Shown here in pieces: positions 43,353-51,407 of a DNA stretch of 64,000 nt (within the stretch, counting starts at the first letter, position 1; each line of letters begins with the position of its first letter). This DNA comes from Lentzea guizhouensis. Lineage in GTDB: Bacteria; Actinomycetota; Actinomycetes; Mycobacteriales; Pseudonocardiaceae. Below the pieces are notes generated by a model. The model was given only the letters and a program-made list of their open reading frames with translations, ran no database searches and was not told the origin of the DNA. The DNA lies in assembly GCF_001701025.1 (NCBI RefSeq), contig NZ_CP016793.1:4030001-4094000 (forward strand), read 5' to 3'. Made by a program: the position numbers and the translations under genes.

Positions 43353-44117
43353 TCACGGGAGCAGGTGGCGGAAGGCGGCGATCAGCAGCAGCCGTTGCTG
43401 GTCGACGTCCAGCGCGTCCTCCGGGCCAAGCCACTCGACCTTGATGCCGAGGTCGACCGCCGTCAGGTCCACAGTGGACTCATCGCGTTCGATCGGCTTG
43501 CCCTGGTGCAACAGCTGGTAGGAGAAGCGCATGCTGATGGAGCCGTCGAACCCGACCTGCTGCTCCGGCAGCTGAAGTGCGTGGTGAACCGCTCCGTGGA
43601 GGGACTCGCCGGTCAGGTGCAGCGGCGCCATCACCACGTGCGTGATCCCGAGGTCGTGGCTGCGCACCGGCACCGCGACCGTGGGCCCGTCCGGCACGGG
43701 AGGTCGCGGCTGCGGGAACACCGGCAGCGCCGACTTCCGGTCCGCCCGCCACGTGGTGACGAGCCGCTCGGCCGCGTCCACGTGGTCGAAGTGCTTGCGC
43801 GGAGCCAGCAACGGCAGCGGCTCCTCGTCCAGCCGCACGATGAACAGGAACGCGCGGCGGCGGGTCAGCTCCGCGGCGAAGTCCGCGGTCCAGTGCGGGG
43901 TGGCCCACTCACGCGAGGGCGTGTGGGAGGACCACAGCAGGACGTAGTAGTCGGAGGAGGCGATGGCGGGGTCGACCGGGGTGTCGGTCAGCTCGTTCAG
44001 GAACGTGGTGACGTTGCGGGAATCCAGGTCGGACTGCAGGGAGTCGGCTTGGGGGCGGTCTTTGGCGGCGAATGAGAGGAAGACCTTCGGGCTGATGTCC
44101 AGGGGCACGGGAGTCAC
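43353..44117 (-). CDS. TIR-domain protein with unassigned C-terminal domain
   Basis: 254 residues. The N-terminal TIR-like domain (about 10-130) has box 1 KVFLSFAAKDR and a central SSDYYVLLWSSHTPSREWA. In TIR NADases a catalytic Glu follows the conserved W by four residues; here W71 is followed by H75, so NADase activity is doubtful. The C-terminal part (about 150-254) ends with a strand-rich segment (SMRFSYQLLHQGKP and STVDLTAVDLGIKVEWLG) that looks like a ubiquitin-type beta-grasp; this is tentative. It could be a signalling or defence adaptor. The promoter region holds a G-quadruplex-like tract. Confidence 0.7.
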   Translation of the reverse strand: MTPVPLDISPKVFLSFAAKDRPQADSLQSDLDSRNVTTFLNELTDTPVDPAIASSDYYVLLWSSHTPSREWATPHWTADFAAELTRRRAFLFIVRLDEEPLPLLAPRKHFDHVDAAERLVTTWRADRKSALPVFPQPRPPVPDGPTVAVPVRSHDLGITHVVMAPLHLTGESLHGAVHHALQLPEQQVGFDGSISMRFSYQLLHQGKPIERDESTVDLTAVDLGIKVEWLGPEDALDVDQQRLLLIAAFRHLLP

Positions 44118-44139
44118 CGTTCTTCCGCTGTGCCGTGGT

Positions 44140-44175
44140 GGGGCTACGGGGGTACGGGGGCTGCGGGGGTGTGGG
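44140..44175 (+). promoter_or_regulatory. Putative G-quadruplex tract
   Basis: Five G-tracts of 3-5 bases with loops of 3-4 bases (GGGG-CTAC-GGGGG-TAC-GGGGG-CTGC-GGGGG-TGT-GGG) sit 23-58 bases upstream of the TIR start, on the strand that is template for that gene. The motif meets the usual intramolecular G4 rule. A regulatory effect is untested. Confidence 0.55.
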
Positions 44176-44226
44176 CAGTTGCCGTGGGTCGCAGGTTAAC
44201 GAGCTGGGTGGGTTTCAGATCGTTTG

Positions 44227-45201
44227 TCATGTTTCTGTCCATGAACCGGCGTCTATCGAGTGAGAGATGCGCATGGCCACCGTGCGCAGGTGGTCTACGA
44301 GCGGTTCGGGGCCGTGCACCGTGAAGTCGCAGGCCAGCAGGGTCAACCGGAACGCCAGGTACTCGACGGTGTCCTCGCCGCTCTCCCACCGGCAGGACGC
44401 CGCGTTCAAAGCCGTGAGGTCACCGGCGAAGTCAGCGAGTCGAGCCCGCGCCACCTCCACCGGCAGCCGCAGCGTCGCGTGGGCGCGGTAGGTCGGTGCG
44501 GAGTCGTACATCTTCTGCGTCACGTACGCGACCGCATCGCCGCCGGGAGCCTCGCGCGGTGCGAAACGGGCACCGGTCGCCAACGCCGAAGAGACGCGGT
44601 CCAGACGGAAGATGCGCCAGTCCTCCCGGTCCAGGTCATGGGCCAGCAGGTACCAGCGCCGGTCCAGAGCGACCAACCGGGTCGGTTCGACGTGCCGTCG
44701 AGAGACAACGCCCTCGTTGGACACGTACGAGAAACGCAGGCGCTCATACGCATGGGTGGCAGCGGCGACCACGGTCAGCTGCGCGGGGTCGACCAGAGAT
44801 GCGGTCGAGGCGGCAGAGGCAGAGGTGGAAGAGGTCAGGGTCGACACGCGGCGCGACAGGCGGGGAGGGAGGACCTGCTGGAGTTTGGCGAGGGCGCGGA
44901 GGGAGGCGTCGGCGATGCCGGAGACCGGTTGGCGGGCGGCGGTGTGCAGGCCGAGGGTGATGGCGACGGCCTCTTCGTCGTCGAGCAGGAGTGGGGGCAT
45001 GGCCTTGCCGGCGACCAGGCGGTAGCCGCCCAACACGCCCAGGGTGGCTTCGACGGGGTAGCCGAGGTCGCGGAGGCGGTCGATGTCGCGGCGGACGGTG
45101 CGCGGGGTGACGTTCAGGCGGGTGGCGAGTTCGCTGCCCGGCCATTCGCGTGGGGTTTGGAGCAGGGAGAGCAGGCGGAGGAGGCGGGCGGCGTCGCTCA
45201 T
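44227..45201 (-). CDS. WYL-domain (YafY/DeoR-type) transcriptional regulator
   Basis: A 324-residue regulator: winged HTH (ARLLRLLSLLQTPREWPGSE then LATRLNVTPRTVRRDIDRLR), a central WYL domain (RRHVEPTRLVALDRRWYLLA, about 170-190) and a C-terminal WCX extension. WYL domains sense nucleic acids or nucleotides in several defence- and damage-related regulators. It is divergent from the VOC gene across 61 bases, a typical regulator/target layout. The TIR gene follows 109 bases downstream on the same strand. Confidence 0.9.
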   Translation of the reverse strand: MSDAARLLRLLSLLQTPREWPGSELATRLNVTPRTVRRDIDRLRDLGYPVEATLGVLGGYRLVAGKAMPPLLLDDEEAVAITLGLHTAARQPVSGIADASLRALAKLQQVLPPRLSRRVSTLTSSTSASAASTASLVDPAQLTVVAAATHAYERLRFSYVSNEGVVSRRHVEPTRLVALDRRWYLLAHDLDREDWRIFRLDRVSSALATGARFAPREAPGGDAVAYVTQKMYDSAPTYRAHATLRLPVEVARARLADFAGDLTALNAASCRWESGEDTVEYLAFRLTLLACDFTVHGPEPLVDHLRTVAMRISHSIDAGSWTET

Positions 45202-45262
45202 GAGCCGAAACTAATGCAGAACTAGGACCGGAGTAGACCTACATCGTGCATACGGTCGTGGC

Positions 45263-45754
45263 ATGAACGTTGTGCCGGAGGGCTATCACACTGTTACGCC
45301 GTGGATGATCACGCGGGGACACACGGCCGATCTGATCGAGTTCATCAAGGTGGTGTTCGACGCGACGGAACTCGGACGCGTGGGGGAGGCGGGGGCGATC
45401 GGGCACGCGGAGGTGCGGATCGGTGACTCCGTGGTCATGTTGTTCGACAGGCCGGACAGGCCGGACAACCCGGACTGGCCGGCGACACCGGCGTTCCTCA
45501 GGCTCTACGTGGCCGACGACCAGGAGGTCCTGAAAAGGGCCGTGGAGAACGGAGGCACCGTGGTCACCCGGCCGACCGAGTTGTTCTGGGGTGACCGGGT
45601 GAGCAGGTTCGCCGACCCGTTCGGGAACCTGTGGTGGGTGCACCAGCGGGTGGCGGAGCCGACGGAGGAGGAGATGAACGCCAGGATGGCGGACCCGGCG
45701 TTCATCGAGGGCATGGAGTACGTGCAGAGCGCGGAGTTCACACCGAGCCGGTGA
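45263..45754 (+). CDS. VOC-family (glyoxalase/PhnB-like) protein
   Basis: A 163-residue vicinal-oxygen-chelate-fold protein, PhnB-like: EGYHTVTPWMITRGHTADLI, a metal-ligand-like Glu/His pair (GHAEVRIGDSVVMLFD) and WGDRVSRFADPFGNLWWVHQ. Family members include glyoxalases and resistance or dioxygenase proteins; activity here is unknown. It is divergent from the WYL regulator. Its 3' end overlaps the convergent flavoprotein by 17 bases. Confidence 0.87.
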   Translation: MNVVPEGYHTVTPWMITRGHTADLIEFIKVVFDATELGRVGEAGAIGHAEVRIGDSVVMLFDRPDRPDNPDWPATPAFLRLYVADDQEVLKRAVENGGTVVTRPTELFWGDRVSRFADPFGNLWWVHQRVAEPTEEEMNARMADPAFIEGMEYVQSAEFTPSR

Positions 45755-47111
45755 CGCGGGACCGTTCGTCGGTGGTGAGGGTCGGGGCCGGGGGTGCGCT
45801 GCGCGGGCCGCGCAGCGTGGCCAGGAAGACCTTGGGGCTCAACAGCTTCGTCATCGGGCCGGAGAGGGTGAAGGCGTCGATGAACGCGCGGGTCACCAAG
45901 GACTCGGTGGTCGCGGTGCGGACCAGGCGGTCGACGTAGCGCTGCAGGACGCGGCCCGCCAGCGGCAGCGGTTTGCCGATGGCGTCCGGGTACAGGATGT
46001 CCTGGTTGGTGGCCATGGACCAGGCGCCGTCGACCACCTTCGCGATGTCGCGCTGGATCTGCTGGGCTCCGGAACCCGCGCGGAGTGCGGCGTCCAGCGC
46101 CAGTGCGCTCTGGGCCGCGATCGACATGCCGTGGCCGTAGACCGGGTTGTAGGTGGCCACCGAGTCGCCGAGTGCGAGCAGGCCGGTGGGCCAGGTCTTC
46201 AGGCGTTCGTAGTACAGGCGGCGGTTCGCGGTGCCGTGGGCGCCGTAGACCGGGGTCAGCGGCTCGGCGTCGGCGATCAGTTCGGCGACGACCGGGTTGC
46301 GGACCGAGCGGGCGAACGAGACGAACTGCGACTCGTCGGTGGTCGGTTCGCCGCCGCGGGTGCCGGAGAGGGTGACGAGCCAGCGGCCGCCCTCGATCGG
46401 CAGCAGGGTGGCGGTGCAGCCGGGGTGCGGGTCGCGGGGGTTGGCCTGGACGTTGACGATCGGGAAGTTCGTCGCGGCCGGGGCGGGGGCGCGGAAGACG
46501 CGGGTGGCGTAGGCGAGGCCGGAGTCGACCGTCTCCTGCGGCACCTCGGGCAGGCCGAAGTCCGCCAGCCACCTCGTGAGCTTCGAGGCGCGGCCGGTGG
46601 CGTCGAGGACGAGGTTCGCCTCCAGCGAGATCTGCTCGCCGGAGATGCGGTCCTCGACGAGCACACCGGTGACGGCCTGCTGGTCGCCGAGCAACGACAC
46701 CGGCTCCGTGCCGGTCAGCACCGAGATCTTGTTGTCGCGCAACGCCCGGCTGCGCACGACCCAGTCGAGCAGGCTGCGGCTGCACGAGACGATGTACTGC
46801 ATCTCGGGGAACCGCGGCACCCAGCCCTGCGCGCTCAGCGACACCAGCGCGTTCGGCACCCCGACGCGGTGGGCGCCGGCGGCGAAGAGCTCGTCCAGCG
46901 TGCCCGGCAGCAGCTCCTCGATCGCCCGCGCGCCGCCGGACATCAGCAGGTGCGCGTGCCGGGCCTGCGGAACGCCGGTGCGCGGCTCCGGGCCGTCGGG
47001 CAGCTTGTCCCGCTCGACGACGGTGACCTCGTCGAAGTGTCTGATGAGGACGGTCGCGGCGAGCATGCCGGCCAGGCCTCCGCCGAGGACAACGGCGTGT
47101 GTCGGTGCCAT
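45738..47111 (-). CDS. FAD-dependent monooxygenase resembling LasC/MonCI polyether epoxidases
   Basis: A 457-residue flavoprotein: Rossmann GGGLAGMLAA (10-19), VVERD, then RTGVPQARHAHLLMSGGARA and LLPGTLDELFAAGAHRVGVP, segments I recall from LasC/MonCI-type epoxidases (from memory, not a search). A DATGRAS stretch and GDSVATYNPVYGHGMS FAD motif follow. Other related families are geranylgeranyl-reductase-like and squalene-epoxidase-like enzymes. Its ATG directly follows the TAG of the membrane-protein gene with no gap, so it is the last gene of the four-gene cassette. Confidence 0.82.
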   Translation of the reverse strand: MAPTHAVVLGGGLAGMLAATVLIRHFDEVTVVERDKLPDGPEPRTGVPQARHAHLLMSGGARAIEELLPGTLDELFAAGAHRVGVPNALVSLSAQGWVPRFPEMQYIVSCSRSLLDWVVRSRALRDNKISVLTGTEPVSLLGDQQAVTGVLVEDRISGEQISLEANLVLDATGRASKLTRWLADFGLPEVPQETVDSGLAYATRVFRAPAPAATNFPIVNVQANPRDPHPGCTATLLPIEGGRWLVTLSGTRGGEPTTDESQFVSFARSVRNPVVAELIADAEPLTPVYGAHGTANRRLYYERLKTWPTGLLALGDSVATYNPVYGHGMSIAAQSALALDAALRAGSGAQQIQRDIAKVVDGAWSMATNQDILYPDAIGKPLPLAGRVLQRYVDRLVRTATTESLVTRAFIDAFTLSGPMTKLLSPKVFLATLRGPRSAPPAPTLTTDERSRVTGSV

Positions 47112-48320
47112 CTAGTCAGTTCCCCTTGCTGCGTGCCCGCGGACGGCCACGACGGCGTCGACGATGGGCGAGTTGAACGCGCGGGAGATGCGCACCCATC
47201 GTTCGTGTTCGGTCGCGAGGTCCGTGCCGTCGACGATCTCGGCGGCCGGTCGGCGCTGAGGTGGCCGGCGGCGCGCCTCGGTCGTGCCCGCGGCGCGCAG
47301 CTGAGCCGCCTCGACCACGGCGGTCAGCTCGTCCTTGGGCAGCGCCGCCTGGCGGGCCAGGGAGGCGGCCGACTCGCCGACGGAGAGGTCGTAGTACGGC
47401 GTCAACGCCCAGCGCCAGTCGTTCAGCTCGATGATCTGCCTGCGCACCCGGTGGTGCGGGTTGAGGAACTTGCCCGGCGCGATCAGCACGATGTGCGGGT
47501 TCACGTGCGCCAGCGACCGGTGCAGCGGCCGCAGCAGGAAGTACGTCCGCCACCGGCGCAGCCACAGCCGCGGCGACGGGCGGCGCGGCCCGAACACCGG
47601 CAGCGCCATCGCGATCACCAGCGGGATGATGCTCAGCGACGCCATCAGCGGCGCGGTCAGGCTCAGCACGTCGAAGCTGCGCTCACCCGCCCAGTCCATC
47701 AGCAGCACGAACAGCTTGATGACCGCGAACGCCACCGGGAACAGCCCGGCGAAGCAGTACCAGAGCAGCCCGCGCGCCAGCCACGGCCGCGCTGAGATCG
47801 CCTCGTCGCGCGCACCCTGCCAGCAGTGGTACGCCTGGCCACCGCAGCCGACCACCGTCGACACCAGGTAGATGAACAGGAACACCGCCACCGTCGGCTG
47901 GGTGGCGTAGAACGTGTCGAAGTCGATCTGCCGCTCGTCCCCGACCTCGGACTTGAAGAACAGCACGACCATCGCCGCGATGACCGAGCCGTAGCTGATC
48001 AGGATCAGCCGGACCCGGTGCCACGCCTGGACCGGCGGGTAGCGCCAGTACAGCACCAGCGCGAACGACGAGCCCGCGAAACCCACCACGAGCGCGTAGA
48101 CCAGCAGTGCGGCGAAGTTCGGCACGCCGGTCACCCAGTTGATCCAGGTGATGTTCGCGGGCGCGGCGAAGAACACGGCGAACGCGGAGAAGAACACCGT
48201 CGAGATCAGCGCGACGACCCGCGGGCTGCCCCAGTTCGAGTGCAGCGCCCGGATCTTGTACGCGAGCAGCCCGAGACCGATCAGACCGCAGGACAGGTAG
48301 ATCAGGTCAAAGATCGCCAC
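47112..48320 (-). CDS. Polytopic membrane protein (MAB_1171c/DUF6545-like)
   Basis: 402 residues. The first ~240 contain about seven hydrophobic helices, starting MAIFDLIYLSCGLIGLGLLA. The remaining ~160 are cytoplasmic and basic (GPRRPSPRLWLRRWRTYFLL, VRRQIIELNDWRWALTPYYD). It matches the actinobacterial MAB_1171c-type family labelled putative transporter; no transport function is proven. It overlaps the upstream metalloprotease gene by 14 bases and abuts the flavoprotein gene, so all are made together. Confidence 0.78.
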   Translation of the reverse strand: MAIFDLIYLSCGLIGLGLLAYKIRALHSNWGSPRVVALISTVFFSAFAVFFAAPANITWINWVTGVPNFAALLVYALVVGFAGSSFALVLYWRYPPVQAWHRVRLILISYGSVIAAMVVLFFKSEVGDERQIDFDTFYATQPTVAVFLFIYLVSTVVGCGGQAYHCWQGARDEAISARPWLARGLLWYCFAGLFPVAFAVIKLFVLLMDWAGERSFDVLSLTAPLMASLSIIPLVIAMALPVFGPRRPSPRLWLRRWRTYFLLRPLHRSLAHVNPHIVLIAPGKFLNPHHRVRRQIIELNDWRWALTPYYDLSVGESAASLARQAALPKDELTAVVEAAQLRAAGTTEARRRPPQRRPAAEIVDGTDLATEHERWVRISRAFNSPIVDAVVAVRGHAARGTD

Positions 48321-48921
48321 GGCGCACCCAGCGAGATCTTCCTTCGAGGGACTCGGCGATCCGCCGCACGTGCGGTGCCGTGTCGGTCGCCTCCGTGTCC
48401 ACCCACACGTGGTGCTCGGTCAGGCGTTCCAGCAGGTGGTCGGCGAGGTTCTCGGCCTCGCGCTCCTCGTCCTCGGTGAGCGTGGTGCGCCCGGCGATGA
48501 TCTGCGCCATCCGCGGCAGCAGGTTCGGGGCGAGCTTGCGCATGCCCTCGCTCTTGGTCAGCGTCACGGGTTCGTGCTGCAGCAACGCGTGCGCGAACTC
48601 GTGCAGCAGCACGTGCAGCCGGTGGTACCACGACGGCGAGTCGGCGCAGATCACGAGGTACGTGCCGTTCTCCAGCAACGCCGTGGCGCCGCTCAGGCAG
48701 GTCGCGCCGGTGATCGCGGCGAAGCGCACCTCGACGGGGCGCCCCAGCCGTTCGCCCATGAGCTCGCAGACCCGGCGGCTCGCGTCGCGGTGCGTCGCGT
48801 CAGGCGGCAGGTCGAGGTCGCGGGTGACCTCGTCGACGAGCCTGCGCAGCTTCCTGCGGTTCACCCGGCGCCTCCTCTCGTCCTCGGCATCGGCAACTGC
48901 GGTCCAGGTCGCGAACTTCAC
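48307..48921 (-). CDS. ImmA/IrrE-like metalloprotease
   Basis: A 204-residue soluble protein with zinc-protease motif HVLLHEFAHALLQHE (H107, E108, H111) and a downstream acidic helix (LTEDEEREAENLADHLLERL) able to supply the third ligand. ImmA/IrrE proteases typically cleave an XRE-type repressor encoded next door. Here the tandem-HTH gene lies immediately upstream with an ATGA overlap, fitting that model. Some annotations call this family toxin-like. Confidence 0.85.
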   Translation of the reverse strand: MKFATWTAVADAEDERRRRVNRRKLRRLVDEVTRDLDLPPDATHRDASRRVCELMGERLGRPVEVRFAAITGATCLSGATALLENGTYLVICADSPSWYHRLHVLLHEFAHALLQHEPVTLTKSEGMRKLAPNLLPRMAQIIAGRTTLTEDEEREAENLADHLLERLTEHHVWVDTEATDTAPHVRRIAESLEGRSRWVRRGDL

Positions 48922-49625
48922 GCGTCCTCAGGCGGGGTGCGGCGGCCCTTCATGGGGAACGTCCAGCCCTCACCGACCTCGAGGGCCTGCCGGAACCCTT
49001 CTACCGCAGCGGCTCTGGCCTGCGGGGAGAGTTCGCCCGTCCGTTCGGCCAGCCGGGTGACGAACTCGACCACACCCAGCTCGCGCAACGCCAGGAAGTC
49101 CGTCAGCTCCGAGTCGACCTTCGCCGCGACGTCGTCGTCGAAGAAGTACGCGGGGTCGGCGCCGAAGTGGTCGGCCAGGCCGAGGATGTGCTTGAGCCGC
49201 GGGTTCGCGCTGGCGTGGCTGAGCAGCTCGCGGATGTAGCTCGCGGAGATGCTGCCGTAGTGGCCCGCGTTGCTGATCGAGGCCGCGACCTCCTCCGGTG
49301 ACCACGGCCCGCGGTCCGGCGGGTGCACGGCCTCGAAGAGCGTGGTCAACGCGGTCGCGCGCCAGCCGGGACGCTCGTTGGGGTAGAGCTTGCTGCGTCC
49401 GCCCAGGAACACCGCGGGGTGCACGCAGAGCGCGCCGGCGAGGTCGACCACGGCCTGGCAGGTCGGGTTGTCCTTGACCCCCAGCCGCAGCTGCGAGATG
49501 TAGCCGTGCCCGATGTCCCCACCACGTTCCTTGACCGCCGCCGCGAGCGCTACGTTGGTCATCTTGGCCGGGTGGTTCGGCGGGTTGTTGCACAGCTCGT
49601 TGAGGACCTCGGCGAACGGCCTCAC
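48918..49625 (-). CDS. Tandem-HTH XRE-like regulator
   Basis: A 235-residue protein with two successive XRE-like helical units: FAEVLNELCNN...NVALAAAVKE...GYISQLRLGVKDNPT (about 4-70) and LFEAVHPPDRGPWSPEEVAA...SYIRELLSHASANPR (about 95-155), each followed by a VHPAVFL/GADPAYFF-type closing helix. A probable repressor of the cassette and target of the adjacent protease. GTG start with GGAGGT upstream. A perfect TTCCAC-TGTT-GTGGAA palindrome lies 40 bases upstream. Confidence 0.82.
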   Translation of the reverse strand: MRPFAEVLNELCNNPPNHPAKMTNVALAAAVKERGGDIGHGYISQLRLGVKDNPTCQAVVDLAGALCVHPAVFLGGRSKLYPNERPGWRATALTTLFEAVHPPDRGPWSPEEVAASISNAGHYGSISASYIRELLSHASANPRLKHILGLADHFGADPAYFFDDDVAAKVDSELTDFLALRELGVVEFVTRLAERTGELSPQARAAAVEGFRQALEVGEGWTFPMKGRRTPPEDA

Positions 49626-49664
49626 GCCACACCTCCGCTGGAGCGACCCTTTGGCCAGCGATCA

Positions 49665-49680
49665 TTCCACTGTTGTGGAA
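49665..49680. promoter_or_regulatory. Operator-like palindrome TTCCACTGTTGTGGAA
   Basis: Six-base arms with a 4-base centre, 40 bases upstream of the XRE gene in the 215-base divergent gap. A related but imperfect copy (TTCCAC-TGCT-GTGTCG) occurs at 49750. Autoregulation by the XRE protein is inferred from position. Confidence 0.55.
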
Positions 49681-49749
49681 CCAAGAGAGCATATGGCATC
49701 ACAAGGGTTGAATCCACCTGTGTGTAGCCCTATGATCACAGTCCGCCGC

Positions 49750-49765
49750 TTCCACTGCTGTGTCG
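49750..49765. promoter_or_regulatory. Second, imperfect copy of the TTCCAC-N4-GTGGAA site
   Basis: TTCCACTGCTGTGTCG shares the full left arm and the GTG of the right arm with the palindrome at 49665 and lies 75 bases upstream of the GGDEF gene. It could place that gene under the same regulator. Confidence 0.35.
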
Positions 49766-49840
49766 CGTTTGATCCGAACGACGTCACCTCAGTTGAACGT
49801 GGCAGCTGAGGCCGGTCAGAGCTGACGTCTGGGGGGACTG

Positions 49841-50770
49841 ATGACGACGGCGCGCATGGGGCTGACTGTGAACGAAGGTGCTGCCCGTTCCCTTCGCCTG
49901 CACGACGAAAGCGCTCCCACCCGGTGTGGTTCCTGCGCGCAACCGGTCGGGGCGTGGGCGACCGACCGCCTCACCGGCCTGCTTGGCCGCTGGGGCTGGG
50001 ACGACCAGGCGCCGGCGCTGTACCGCAGGGCACAACGCCGCTGGGAACAGGTCGCGCTGCTGATGATCGACCTCGACCGGTTCAAGAAGATCAACGACGA
50101 CTACGGCCACCCGGCCGGAGACGTGGTGCTGAGCGACGTCGCCGACGTGCTGACGACGCACACCCGCTCGGCCGACCTCGTGTGCCGGTACGGCGGCGAC
50201 GAGTTCCTCGTGCTGCTGCCGCGCACCACACCGGGTGAGGCCGCCGTGGTGGCGGAGCGGATCCTGCGCGGTGTCAAGGCGTTGCACACCGACGTGACCA
50301 CGAACGACGGTTACGGCCTCACGCTGCGCGGCCAGACGGCGTCGATCGGCGTGTCCGCGCACGTGCCGGAGCCTGACGACACGTTGATCGACCTGGTCCG
50401 CGAGGCTGATGCCGCGTTGCAACGGGCCAAGCGCGGCGGCCGGGCCTGCGTGCAGGTGTACGACCCGAGCGCGTTCGCGGAACGGCGGGCCGACGCGGCG
50501 TCGTTGAGCCACCTGCTGGCGTTGCAGGACCTGATGAGCAGCGACCTGGTGCCGCACGTGCTCGTGGCGTTGGCGGACGGGCCGAAGGCCTTCGAGGAGC
50601 TGGTCGCGGCGGCGGGACCGAACGTGCACCGGACGTTGGAATGTCTGCAGGACAACGGGTTCGTCGTCCGCCGGGCCTCGCGGTACGAGCTGACCGCCGC
50701 CGCGCGCGAGTGGATGACCGACGTGCTTCCGGTCGTGTCGGCGTGGAGCAGCCGCCACCTAGTGCACTGA
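49841..50770 (+). CDS. GGDEF diguanylate cyclase fused to a winged-helix (HxlR-like) domain
   Basis: 309 residues with no membrane segment. The GGDEF domain (about 40-200) is complete: RYGGDEF (118-122), a canonical inhibitory I-site RSAD at 109-112, and substrate Asp in MIDLDRFKKINDDYGH. The C-terminal ~80 residues (HVLVALADGPKAFEELVAAA, NVHRTLECLQDNGFVVRRAS, YELTAAAREWM) look like an HxlR/PadR-type winged helix. This suggests a DNA-binding cyclase or c-di-GMP-sensing regulator. It is divergent from the XRE cassette and converges with the DsbA gene, 4 bases apart. Confidence 0.85.
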   Translation: MTTARMGLTVNEGAARSLRLHDESAPTRCGSCAQPVGAWATDRLTGLLGRWGWDDQAPALYRRAQRRWEQVALLMIDLDRFKKINDDYGHPAGDVVLSDVADVLTTHTRSADLVCRYGGDEFLVLLPRTTPGEAAVVAERILRGVKALHTDVTTNDGYGLTLRGQTASIGVSAHVPEPDDTLIDLVREADAALQRAKRGGRACVQVYDPSAFAERRADAASLSHLLALQDLMSSDLVPHVLVALADGPKAFEELVAAAGPNVHRTLECLQDNGFVVRRASRYELTAAAREWMTDVLPVVSAWSSRHLVH

Positions 50771-50774
50771 GGTC

Positions 50775-51407
50775 TCAGCTCAGGGACGCCAGCCGCTGCT
50801 CGACCTCGTCCGCGGAGGCATGACCGCGGGCGAGCGCGTACGCCTTGTCGTCCTTGACGGCGATCAGCGTCGGGAAGCCGTTGACGCCGAAGCGTGCCGC
50901 GGTCGCGAAGTCCACTTCGGGCTGCGCGCTGTGGAAGGCCGCGACCACCGCGTCGGCGTCAAGGCCGAAGCCGGTCGCGATCCGGCGGTAGGTCTCGGGG
51001 TCGTTCAGGCTCTGCCCGTCGTGGAAGAACGCCTGCTGCACGGCGATCGCCAGCTCGGCCGCGCGGCCGGGGGCCGCCTCGCGCAACGCGGCGACGCCTC
51101 GCGCGGCGGCCTCGGAGTCCATCACGAACTCGCCCTCGTCGAGCAGCTCGTTGAACGCCTCGCCGAACCGGGCGCCGGTGCGCGCGGTGACCTGCACGTT
51201 GGCGTCCTTGATGAACCCGAACTCCCTGATCGGCACGCGGCGCGACCCGGTGAACAGGCCACCGGAGACGACTTCGACGGGCAGGTCGGGGTGGCGTTCG
51301 GTGACGGCGCGCAGGGTGCCGGAGAAGGCGTGCGACCAGCCGCAGTAGGCGTCGAAGACGTAGACGAGCTTCACGACCGGGTACAAGCGCACGCCGGGCT
51401 CAGACAT
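50775..51407 (-). CDS. DsbA-family thioredoxin-fold oxidoreductase, monothiol variant
   Basis: A 210-residue cytoplasmic DsbA/FrnE-like protein. The active site reads YCGWSHAF (C22, S25), where relatives have CGWC or CPWC, so the resolving Cys is Ser and the protein is monothiol. The cis-Pro loop GVNGFPTLI is conserved. It could act through glutathione-/mycothiol-type chemistry or as an isomerase. Its start overlaps the TetR stop by 8 bases, making it the third gene of the GT-TetR-DsbA operon. Confidence 0.82.
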   Translation of the reverse strand: MSEPGVRLYPVVKLVYVFDAYCGWSHAFSGTLRAVTERHPDLPVEVVSGGLFTGSRRVPIREFGFIKDANVQVTARTGARFGEAFNELLDEGEFVMDSEAAARGVAALREAAPGRAAELAIAVQQAFFHDGQSLNDPETYRRIATGFGLDADAVVAAFHSAQPEVDFATAARFGVNGFPTLIAVKDDKAYALARGHASADEVEQRLASLS

